Shown here piece after piece: positions 1-6,138 of a DNA stretch of 10,158 bases; position 1 is the stretch's first letter, and the number at the start of each line of letters is the position of its first letter. Under the pieces are notes generated by a model. It saw only the letters and a list, made by a program, of their open reading frames with translations, searched no databases and was not told where the DNA came from. Position numbers and translations under genes: made by a program. Source of the DNA: Corynebacterium canis (GTDB taxonomy: Bacteria; Actinomycetota; Actinomycetes; Mycobacteriales; Mycobacteriaceae). The stretch spans positions 2,957,501 through 2,967,658 of the forward strand of contig NZ_CP047080.1 in assembly GCF_030408595.1 (NCBI RefSeq), written 5' to 3'.

Positions 1-717
<717 letters not shown>

Positions 718-1064
718 CAAAATCAGCTTAAATGAAAAGCCAAACCCCAACAAAAAACAAACAACCAACAAAACAATCAGTTGTCCAAAAAAACAAAAAC
801 AAAACAGTTGAAAAACCAATCCCAACCATCCCACTGCGACCAGCCCAAAGCCAGCTCACGAAGCACAAACCCCGCCAGCAACCAAACCAACCACAACAAA
901 ACAGCCACAACCAGCCAACAACAACAAAACAAACATGACACACTATCGAGTTCTCAAACAACACAGCCAAACCACAATCAAGCGCCACCAATCAATGGCA
1001 CCGAATCGAAGAGTTTGAACGAGCAACGCGAACCCGCCACACAAGGGGGCGTAACGCGCTGACC
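718..1064 (-). other. rRNA operon leader (G/T-rich in sense), no protein gene
   Basis: This stretch separates the rRNA promoter from the 16S gene. In the transcribed sense it is very rich in G and T (runs such as GTTTTGTTTTTG and TTGTTGTTGG) and poor in A and C from about 720 to 935. Open frames on either strand here have low-complexity translations (Gln/Asn/Thr/Pro on plus, Phe/Trp/Gly/Cys on minus) and no ribosome site, so I do not call them. The leader contains the boxA-type motif listed separately. In other bacteria such leaders pair with sequence downstream of 16S to form an RNase III substrate; that partner lies outside the window. The right edge is the inferred transcription start. Confidence 0.8.
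939..961 (-). promoter_or_regulatory. rRNA antitermination boxA-like element
   Basis: In the sense strand this reads TTGTTTGAGAACTCGATAGTG followed by TG. It closely matches the TGTTTGAGAACTCAATAGTG element found in mycobacterial and corynebacterial rRNA leaders, where Nus factors are recruited so that polymerase ignores Rho and intrinsic stops in untranslated rRNA. It lies about 220 nt before the 16S gene and about 100 nt after the proposed transcription start. Identification is by recalled motif similarity only. Confidence 0.75.
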
Positions 1065-1070
1065 TGATCT

Positions 1071-1099
1071 AATCTACACAACCTTTTAGACCAGTACAA
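1071..1099 (-). promoter_or_regulatory. rRNA operon promoter (-35/-10)
   Basis: On the minus strand there is TTGTAC (1094-1099) as -35 and TAGATT (1071-1076) as -10, separated by exactly 17 bp. This is the best sigma-70/SigA-type match upstream of the boxA element, and transcription would begin near 1064. Corynebacterial rRNA operons often have several promoters. Others could sit further upstream, in or before the DUF2871-like gene, but I see no second match of equal quality. Confidence 0.6.
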
Positions 1100-1152
1100 A
1101 TCAGCAGGTTATTGACACTTTCTGAAGTTACATTAAGCATCTGGTCCAGGCT

Positions 1153-1575
1153 TTACGACGCCCGCTGCACCTTCGAGGTTTGCTTGCCTAGCACCATAAA
1201 GAAAAGAACGATCCCCACCGTGAGGATGATGTGGCCGAGCCCAGAGATGCCAGCTAACGCAGCCGGGAGAACATAGCCTGGTTCGATAACTTCATTGACG
1301 CCACGGAAGATCATCATTGTGGTTGTCCACAGCACACCAACGTTGTACGTCCAGAAAAACGCGTTGAATCGCTTATCAGCATCTAAGCGAAAAGCCGCGT
1401 TGAGCGCCAGTGCGATCAGGAAAAAGAACATGCCGAGGACCAAAAGGTGCGTGTGCAGCGTCGACAACCGCGTCGGACCGAAGTAATCATTCAATCGACC
1501 AAACTCGCGGTAGAACACGCCGGACACCAAACCAAGCACGGCGTAACTCGCCGCTGCTGTATACAACTTTTTCAT
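1153..1575 (-). CDS. DUF2871-like small integral membrane protein
   Basis: The product is a 140-residue polytopic membrane protein of unknown function resembling the DUF2871 family. From the ATG at 1575 it begins MKKLYTAAASYAVLGLVSG, then has a YREF motif (residues 22-25) and an H-T-H-L-L-V-L-G motif at residues 41-48, which I associate with this family. About four hydrophobic helices are visible: residues 6-21, 39-60, 71-90 and 105-130. The frame is open upstream to 1692, but the extra residues do not look like family sequence. The 1575 ATG lacks a good Shine-Dalgarno, so leaderless translation or a start at a non-ATG codon near 1614 remains possible. The two histidines invite a metal or heme role, which is speculation. 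It stops about 54 nt before the rRNA -35 with no terminator between. Confidence 0.78.
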   Translation of the reverse strand: MKKLYTAAASYAVLGLVSGVFYREFGRLNDYFGPTRLSTLHTHLLVLGMFFFLIALALNAAFRLDADKRFNAFFWTYNVGVLWTTTMMIFRGVNEVIEPGYVLPAALAGISGLGHIILTVGIVLFFMVLGKQTSKVQRAS

Positions 1576-1807
1576 ACTGGAAACGCTAGCGATTACAACC
1601 TCGAAAAACTTCAACCCTCTGTCTGGACTTGGAATCAACCAGACGATACAACGCGCTAGTAACTTAGAGTGCCAAGTACACAAACTTCCCAATGCGCACC
1701 GCAGCGTACAAAATCTTTAATGGTAAGCCTTACTGATACTGCTGCGCCGTCCTCGACAACGACGCGTCCGCCCTGTATCCGACGCAACACTTCATAAAAG
1801 CACAAAG
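1576..1807. other. Divergent intergenic region with a possible 44-codon minus-strand frame
   Basis: This 232-bp gap separates the DUF2871-like gene (minus) from the uncharacterised plus-strand gene and must hold both promoters. Neither is clear by eye. A minus-strand frame from a GTG at 1790 to a stop at 1656 encodes 44 residues with a protein-like C-terminal part (ending HWEVCVLGTLSY) but no ribosome site. A dyad, GGTAAGCCTTAC, lies at 1722-1733 and could be an operator. Confidence 0.4.
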
Positions 1808-2164
1808 GTGGTGAGAGAACTGTTGAAAACTGTTGGCAGCCTATTCGAGGAGGAACCGAAACAGTGGGGTCTGCGCGGCGATCCATTTATGTGGAGAGAG
1901 CTAAAAGACCGATTTTCCCAGGTCCCATTGCCGGCTAGCGCACGCGAATGTGAACGACTCATTAGGCAGGCCCTGTACGACATCATTAATACTGAAGCTG
2001 CCAACCCCCTACCCGATCGACAGGACCCGACACACGCGCATTACTGGATCAAACGCTTTTCCCACGGCGGCATGAGCAGCGGATACGTCAGTACCCAGTT
2101 TTGGGAAACAACGGGGATCCCGATCCTAGTGCAGCGATACAATTGTGGTTCAGCGCCAGTTTGA
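1808..2164 (+). CDS. Conserved-looking hypothetical protein with QWGLRGDP and HGGMSSG motifs
   Basis: This is a 118-residue soluble protein of unknown function, and the only gene here read on the plus strand. Notable segments are an acidic LFEEEPKQW (residues 12-20) leading into GLRGDPFMW (21-29), and HGGMSSGYV (86-94) leading into FWETTGIPILVQRY (98-111). I have an impression of similar QWGLRGDP/HGGMSSG proteins in many bacteria but cannot name a family. There is no signal peptide or membrane helix. The frame is open from 1727 but has no ATG: GTG at 1808 or 1811, or TTG at 1823, are the possible starts, and the AAAGG at 1804-1808 is too close to the GTGs to decide. It converges on the VOC gene, with 24 bp between stops. 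Confidence 0.75.
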   Translation: MVRELLKTVGSLFEEEPKQWGLRGDPFMWRELKDRFSQVPLPASARECERLIRQALYDIINTEAANPLPDRQDPTHAHYWIKRFSHGGMSSGYVSTQFWETTGIPILVQRYNCGSAPV

Positions 2165-2188
2165 AAACACCATCGTCGGGGCGAACGC

Positions 2189-2539
2189 CTAGCTTCCTTC
2201 GATTTCTTGGACGATCTGAAGCTTGTTGTTATCAGGGTCGGAAAGTTCAGCGAGCTTGATGAATCCATAATCTTGGATCGGTGACACGCTGCACCCAGCT
2301 GCTAAGCATGCCGCAACCTGCTCTTCGACATCCGTCGACCCAAGAATAGCGATTGAATGCCCCGCCCTTTGCGGGTCCTCGGTTACTTGCAACCAAGACG
2401 AGCCGATCGCCCACTCTCCCGTTCCAGTCTCCGGTTCGACAGCAGGTTCGCCCAGAAGGTTTACGTACCAACTGCGCGATGCTGCGTAGTTCGACACAGC
2501 GACCACCGGAATTGCACTGTCAAAGCTATGGCCAGCCAT
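2189..2539 (-). CDS. VOC (glyoxalase/bleomycin-resistance fold) family protein
   Basis: The product is 116 residues, the size of a single vicinal-oxygen-chelate protein: two beta-alpha-beta-beta-beta modules that usually dimerise to form a metal or ligand cleft. Visible family marks are the N-terminal strand AIPVVAVSNYAASRSWYVNLLG (split here as AIPVVAVS, then NYAASRSWYVNLLG), the GEWAIG/WLQV strands, the RAGHSIAIL strand, and the C-terminal LAELSDPDNNKLQIVQE, matching the typical 'xxDPdGNxlel' ending. The substrate cannot be inferred; members range from glyoxalases and dioxygenases to antibiotic-binding proteins. The ATG at 2539 is preferred because AGG lies 6 nt upstream; a GTG at 2551 is in frame but overlaps that site. 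It appears to be transcribed alone, from a promoter in the gap around 2552-2617. Confidence 0.85.
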   Translation of the reverse strand: MAGHSFDSAIPVVAVSNYAASRSWYVNLLGEPAVEPETGTGEWAIGSSWLQVTEDPQRAGHSIAILGSTDVEEQVAACLAAGCSVSPIQDYGFIKLAELSDPDNNKLQIVQEIEGS

Positions 2540-2617
2540 TGCTATCCTCACCTCTCAAAGTAGGAACCGTTGGATGTCTAGGCGTTACTGTAGCGGTTTT
2601 CGGGGCTGGTGGGGGTG

Positions 2618-2754
2618 TTAGCCTAGTAGCTTGATGTTGTCGCAGACGGCGTCGAGCAGTCTGTGTTCGTGGCTGATCATGAGTACTGACCGCCGCGCTG
2701 CGCATACAACCTCCAGCGATGTAGAACCTCCAGCGAGACAATGACGCTGCCGAA
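2618..2754 (-). pseudogene. Remnant of the C-terminus of an ABC-type ATPase
   Basis: Reading minus from about 2719 to the TAA at 2618-2620 gives a 33-residue tail containing AARRSVLMISHEH and then RLLDAVCDNIKLLG. This matches the end of an ABC ATPase: a strand, the H-switch histidine (ISHEH) and the CD-x-I strand that follows, as in ABC-F or exporter-type ATPases. No Walker A, signature or Walker B sequence precedes it; the frame closes within about 15 codons upstream. A 12-bp direct repeat at 2708-2719 and 2725-2736 (period 17) shifts the frame within the remnant. If one repeat unit is ignored, reading continues through GSVIVSLEVV to about 2754. I treat it as a dead 3' fragment. The protein family is inferred from one short motif region. 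Confidence 0.55.
2708..2736. repeat. 12-bp direct repeat, period 17
   Basis: AACCTCCAGCGA occurs at 2708-2719 and again at 2725-2736, separated by TGTAG. It lies inside the ABC ATPase remnant, and the 17-bp period is not a multiple of three, so it shifts the reading frame. Confidence 0.9.
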
Positions 2755-2765
2755 CAAAGCGATTA

Positions 2766-2794
2766 AACCTGACTTTGGTCAATAAAGTCAGGTT
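2766..2794 (-). terminator. Perfect 11-bp inverted repeat, likely terminator of the ATPase transcript
   Basis: AACCTGACTTT at 2766-2776 and its exact complement at 2784-2794 enclose a 7-nt loop. On the minus strand the hairpin is followed by TTTAATCG, a short U-tract, about 70 nt after the ATPase stop codon. This placement fits an intrinsic terminator for the binding protein-ATPase transcript. The GC content is modest and the U-run short, so efficiency is uncertain; an operator role is an alternative. Confidence 0.6.
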
Positions 2795-2863
2795 ACAGAT
2801 CGCGAGAGTGATTACATCTCATAGGGCGTTGCGTCGGGGCCAATAGTTTCGGCCACGGCAAAG

Positions 2864-3679
2864 CTAATGGCTGCGATGTTTGCTCAGCTCTGGTACTACC
2901 AACGGCCCCTCAGCGCACGGATCCGTAATGACCCGAGACTTTAATCCGTATGCCTCTTCGAGATATTCCGGAGTGAGGATGTCCGCCGGGGAACCAGTTG
3001 CAATAATTTCTCCGTTTTTCATAAGCACTAGTTGGTCGGAGTAACGTGCGGCTAGATTCAGGTCATGCAACACCATGACTACGGTTTTGCCGTGGCACCG
3101 GTTCAAGCAACTTACAAGATCCAATACCTCAATGGAATGCGCTAAATCTAGGTAGGTCGTCGGCTCGTCCAGCAAAATAATGTCGGTATCTTGGGCAAGC
3201 ACCATAGAGATCCACACACGTTGGCGCTGTCCACCAGACAGTTGATCAACCTCGCGGTCCTTTAAATCTAGGATGCCGGTCATCTCCATGGCGCGGGTGG
3301 TTGCAGTCGAGTGCGCACTCGACCATTGCTGCAACCAGCTTTGATGCGGATGCCTGCCTCGCGCGACCAAATCTGCCACAGTCACCCCAGGTGGGGTGAT
3401 AGGAGACTGTGGCAGCATCGAGACCAATTTTGCGAAATCTCGCTGTCGGTAGTCTCTTAGGTCCTTACCATCTAACGTCACCGTGCCAGTGCTAGGGAGC
3501 AAGAGTTTGGAAAGTCCTCTTAATAAAGTAGATTTTCCGCAGCCATTAGCGCCAATGATGGAGGTAATTGCAGCATTTGGGATTTCAATACTGACATCAC
3601 GCGCAATGACTCGTTCCTGGTAACCCAGGCTGATGCCGCTGGCTTTAAGCCGAGATGGTGTTGCAGTTTTAGCTACCAA
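2864..3679 (-). CDS. Iron-siderophore ABC transporter ATP-binding protein (FepC-type)
   Basis: The product is a 271-residue ABC ATPase that would drive import through the two permeases encoded upstream. All core motifs are intact: Walker A GANGCGKST (residues 43-51), Q-loop Q91, signature LSGGQRQR (147-154), Walker B IILLDE (167-172) with D-loop following, and H-switch H205. The order and the DLVARGRHPHQSWLQQW region (103-119) fit the FepC/FhuC/BtuD subfamily serving siderophore, heme or cobalamin importers. The start is a TTG at 3679 overlapping the end of the binding-protein gene by 11 bp, with GAAAGAG just upstream; no ATG or GTG is available nearby, so translational coupling is likely. 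Cobalamin or heme cannot be excluded as substrate, but DtxR-like boxes and the partner proteins favour ferric siderophore. Confidence 0.93.
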   Translation of the reverse strand: MVAKTATPSRLKASGISLGYQERVIARDVSIEIPNAAITSIIGANGCGKSTLLRGLSKLLLPSTGTVTLDGKDLRDYRQRDFAKLVSMLPQSPITPPGVTVADLVARGRHPHQSWLQQWSSAHSTATTRAMEMTGILDLKDREVDQLSGGQRQRVWISMVLAQDTDIILLDEPTTYLDLAHSIEVLDLVSCLNRCHGKTVVMVLHDLNLAARYSDQLVLMKNGEIIATGSPADILTPEYLEEAYGLKSRVITDPCAEGPLVVPELSKHRSH

Positions 3680-4625
3680 TGTGCTCTTTCAGGCCATCGC
3701 GGATGATGGTAGCAGACAGGTAGGATGCATTGACGTACCAAGCATCGTAGTCAACCTCGACGACGTGTTTGTCTTGCACCGCCTTCAGGGTGCTCCATGT
3801 GGAGGTTGTGGTGGGATCATTGGCACCGTCTTGAACTGCATAGAACAACCAATCTGCATCGGCTTCTTCAAGTTGTTCGGCAGAAAGCTCTTTACCGGCT
3901 TTATCGGTAAATTGTTGGCTTTCTGGCCGATTCAGAAGACAATCCGCAGCGACAATCCCAGCCATGGATTGTGCACCAAAGATCTGGAAGGCATCATCTT
4001 TAGTGCGCAGGAAGGAGACGGTGGGCGCTTTATCTCCCAAGGATTCGCCCCATGTTTTACAGGACTCTTCAAATTCCTTGAGCAGAGTTTCCGCGTCAGA
4101 CTTTTTGCCCACGGCGTCGGCAATGGTAACAAAGTCTTCTTTCCAGTTTTCGCCACCGCCGGAACCAGTAACCACCGTAGCTATCTTGCGTAGCTGTTCC
4201 AATATAGCTTCATCAGTGCGGTCATTAGCGCAAATGAGCGTGGGTTTCAGGGCCGCAATTGCCTCCATGTCGGGATTGGCGCGCACCCCGCAGTCCTTGA
4301 TGGTACTCAGATCAAATTCGGAACCAAATCGTTCGGAAATGAACTCGGGAATCAGGTCTGCGCCTTTAGCTTTGGCTGCACCCACCGGCAAAATCCCTAG
4401 GAGCAGCATGTTATCCAGTTGGCCGGTGTTGAGCACAACCACCCGAGAAGCGTCATTACCGGAGGTTGCTTCTGCACTGCTACTAGTTGCCGAAGTGGAA
4501 TCAGAGGAAGAGTCCGAGCTTGAGGTGCAGGCAGCCAACGTAGCGGCACCCGCGGCGAGGGCTAGGCCAAGGAATCCGCGGCGGGTGATGGGTTGGCTCA
4601 TACGAAATGAAGATGAGTTACTCAT
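3669..4625 (-). CDS. Tat-exported lipoprotein, iron-siderophore substrate-binding protein
   Basis: This 318-residue protein would sit on the outer face of the membrane and hand ferric siderophore to the permeases. A twin-arginine signal, TRRGFLG (residues 14-20), precedes a hydrophobic stretch and a lipobox LAAC with Cys33 as the likely lipidated residue. A Ser/Thr/Ala-rich linker follows to about residue 58. The rest resembles periplasmic-binding-protein type 2 (helical-backbone, TroA/FepB-like): RVVVLNTGQLDNMLLLGILPVG at the start of the N-lobe (given as RVVVLNTGQ, then DNMLLLGILPVG), the 'ANPDMEAIAALKPTLIC' segment typical of these receptors, and a C-lobe ending in DAWYVNASYLSATIIRDGL. The ATG at 4625 has AGG 9 nt upstream; an internal ATG at 4601 would still keep the Tat motif. 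A DtxR-like box abuts the start codon. Confidence 0.93.
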   Translation of the reverse strand: MSNSSSFRMSQPITRRGFLGLALAAGAATLAACTSSSDSSSDSTSATSSSAEATSGNDASRVVVLNTGQLDNMLLLGILPVGAAKAKGADLIPEFISERFGSEFDLSTIKDCGVRANPDMEAIAALKPTLICANDRTDEAILEQLRKIATVVTGSGGGENWKEDFVTIADAVGKKSDAETLLKEFEESCKTWGESLGDKAPTVSFLRTKDDAFQIFGAQSMAGIVAADCLLNRPESQQFTDKAGKELSAEQLEEADADWLFYAVQDGANDPTTTSTWSTLKAVQDKHVVEVDYDAWYVNASYLSATIIRDGLKEHIGS

Positions 4626-4644
4626 GAAAGATAGCCTAACCTAT
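4626..4644 (-). promoter_or_regulatory. DtxR-type iron operator upstream of the binding-protein gene
   Basis: The 19-mer GAAAGATAGCCTAACCTAT matches the DtxR consensus TTAGGTTAGCCTAACCTAA at 14 of 19 positions, including an unbroken 12-base run (TAGCCTAACCTA). It lies directly before the ATG and just downstream of the -10, over the expected transcription start. A DtxR dimer bound here with Fe2+ would be expected to block initiation when iron is plentiful. The operator role is inferred from the match and position. Confidence 0.72.
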
Positions 4645-4646
4645 GT

Positions 4647-4675
4647 AGTTTAAGGTATGCGAATGTTGTAAGCAA
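4647..4675 (-). promoter_or_regulatory. Promoter of the binding protein-ATPase operon
   Basis: On the minus strand, TTGCTT (4670-4675) and TAAACT (4647-4652) are separated by exactly 17 bp. Transcription would start around 4640, giving a leader of about 15 nt and placing the DtxR-like box over the start point. Confidence 0.55.
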
Positions 4676-4992
4676 AATTGAATAAAAAGTTGGGAAATCG
4701 TTTGCTTGAACCCTAAATCAACTGGTTTTATGCACAAGAGTAGCTTGGTGGGGGTTTGTATTGTGCGCCTGGTAATGTTGATATGCAGTTGGCAGTCAGG
4801 CCACTTCCCGGCGGTTTCACTAATGCCCTCTAGTGTTGCCGCTGTGGTGCTGTCGATGAACACTCGTCCAAGGTTGGCGCACTCAAAACCTAGCAAGCTA
4901 GGTTATCCTCGGCCAAGAGATGATTTCACAGAACAAACATCTTGCAAAATCCTTTGATATGTTCAGGTTTAGGCTACTGCCAGTCTGCCCGC
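4676..4992. other. Intergenic region between the two transporter transcription units
   Basis: I recognise no gene here. A minus-strand frame from a TTG at 4896 runs to a stop at 4636, inside the promoter-operator region, and encodes 86 residues with no family I know and no ribosome site. It may be chance or a relic. Two marks stand out. An inverted repeat AACCTAGC-AA-GCTAGGTT occupies 4887-4904; on the minus strand it is followed by TTG, so at best it is a weak terminator. A weaker DtxR-like 19-mer overlaps it at 4898-4916 (13 of 19 matches). Confidence 0.5.
4887..4904. repeat. 8-bp inverted repeat (AACCTAGC / GCTAGGTT)
   Basis: This is a perfect dyad with a 2-bp centre, midway between the permease terminator and the binding-protein promoter. 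It overlaps a partial DtxR-box match. It could be a protein-binding site or the stem of a small hairpin; the sequence does not decide. Confidence 0.7.
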
Positions 4993-5014
4993 CAAAAACC
5001 TCCGCTGCGGCGGA
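4993..5014 (-). terminator. Intrinsic terminator of the permease operon
   Basis: On the minus strand the sequence TCCGC-CGCA-GCGGA forms a short GC-rich hairpin followed by GGTTTTTGG, with the U-run at 4994-4998. It lies about 40 nt after the second permease's stop codon, so the permease pair is likely a separate transcript from the binding protein and ATPase. Confidence 0.65.
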
Positions 5015-5052
5015 ATAACCCGCGTGGTGATAATGCAAGAAGGTTTTTTGCC

Positions 5053-6138
5053 TCACTTTGCTTTGGCTCGGCTGGTTCGCAGCAATAACCAGATTAAGAA
5101 TGGACCACCTATGGCTGCGGTCACAATGCCAACAGGCACTTCCCAAGGGAACGCCATTCGGGCAGCAAGATCAGCACTTGACAAAAGCACAGCCCCCATC
5201 GCCGCAGACAGCACGATTGGCGGGGCGCCGACACCCGCGATACGTGCCGCGATTTGCGGTGCCACAAAAGCAACAAACCCGACTGGGCCAACAGCAGAAA
5301 CTGTCACGGAAGCTAAAGCGACAGAGATTATCAACAAAGTGATATTCACTTTTTTCAGCGGCACCCCCAAGCCTTGAGCCGCATCGGGGCCAAGGGCTAT
5401 TGCCGGAAGGTAAATGCTCAGCCTTAACAGCATTATGAGCGCGATTACTAGCAGGCATAACGTCGGCCAAAGGTGTTCAAAGCTCCGGCCATTAACGGTA
5501 CCGATCATCCAAACTTTGGCGGCAGCTGCAGTATTCAGATCGGTCGTTGCCATCATGTAGGTAATCAGCGCTTGCAGTGCCGCATTGACTCCAATGCCAA
5601 TAAGCAGCAGCCGGAACATGTCTGAGCCGGAACGATGTGACAAGAGCCAGATCAAGCAAGCGGTTAGCAAGCCGCCAAACATCGCGGCAAAGGGAAGACC
5701 GATAGTGCTCATGATCGTTGAGGTGGCACCTCCACTGAAAACCATAAGCGATACTGCCACCGTGGACGCACCTCGGCTGATACCTAAAATATCGGGACTG
5801 GCAAGCCCATTTCTGGCGATGATCTGGGTGATAGCACCAGACAACCCGAGTGCAGCACCAACCGCAAGAGCCACGACTGACCTTGCTAACCGCCAGTCGA
5901 TAACCACGGTTCGTTCTATGTCCAAACCGCCACCAAACAGCACAGTAACTACTTGAGAAATAGTGAGGGCGTATTCCCCCAACGCTAAACTTGCTAGCCA
6001 CACCAAAACACAGATGAAAAGAACCAAGACAGTGGCGATGGCCGAACGTTTATGGACAAGCAAAGATACTGTGCCTGCTTGAAGTTGCCCCAGTGACGAC
6101 ATGGGCAACGATGCTCGTTGTTTCATTTTTAGGTTCAC
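5053..6138 (-). CDS. FecCD-family siderophore ABC transporter permease (second of pair)
   Basis: This 361-residue protein is one half of the transmembrane channel of the uptake system. About nine to ten hydrophobic helices are visible, the first near residues 33-53. FecCD/BtuC marks are QIIARNGLASPDILGISRGA (105-124), equivalent to the usual 'RNPLAdPxiLGisxGA', and GPVGFVAFVAPQIA (284-297), whose cytoplasmic side in this family contacts the ATPase. Length is slightly above the usual 330-350 because of a hydrophilic N-terminal tail. The GTG at 6138 overlaps the previous gene's TGA by 4 bp (GTGA), a strong sign of coupled translation; an ATG at 6126 is the alternative. Two diverged permeases normally form a heterodimer. 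The ferric-siderophore substrate is inferred from context. Confidence 0.93.
   Translation of the reverse strand: MNLKMKQRASLPMSSLGQLQAGTVSLLVHKRSAIATVLVLFICVLVWLASLALGEYALTISQVVTVLFGGGLDIERTVVIDWRLARSVVALAVGAALGLSGAITQIIARNGLASPDILGISRGASTVAVSLMVFSGGATSTIMSTIGLPFAAMFGGLLTACLIWLLSHRSGSDMFRLLLIGIGVNAALQALITYMMATTDLNTAAAAKVWMIGTVNGRSFEHLWPTLCLLVIALIMLLRLSIYLPAIALGPDAAQGLGVPLKKVNITLLIISVALASVTVSAVGPVGFVAFVAPQIAARIAGVGAPPIVLSAAMGAVLLSSADLAARMAFPWEVPVGIVTAAIGGPFLIWLLLRTSRAKAK

Noticed and set aside
720..935. Repeated CAAAAC-type words as a CRISPR or satellite array
   Set aside because: There is no fixed repeat length and no regular spacers; it is compositional bias in the leader.
728..1062. Low-complexity frames in the rRNA leader (Gln/Asn/Thr-rich on plus, Phe/Gly/Trp-rich on minus)
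   Set aside because: They follow from the G/T against A/C strand bias and lie between the rRNA promoter and the 16S gene.
1112..1139. TTGACA followed 16 bp later by TAAGCA on the plus strand
   Set aside because: The -35 is perfect, but the -10 is poor and no plus-strand gene follows; the sequence runs antisense into the DUF2871-like gene. Probably chance.
3633..4653. Long plus-strand frames opposite the binding-protein gene
   Set aside because: They are antisense shadows. The minus frame has a complete Tat signal, lipobox and receptor domain, while the plus frames resemble no family.
4898..5146. Minus-strand frame MGSACWHCDRSHRW... overlapping the second permease end
   Set aside because: It overlaps the permease 3' end in another frame, crosses the terminator hairpin and has no homology that I recognise.
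5492..6001. 169-codon minus-strand frame within the second permease
   Set aside because: It is an alternative frame of a clear FecCD gene, with Cys/Trp/Arg-rich composition typical of out-of-frame translation.
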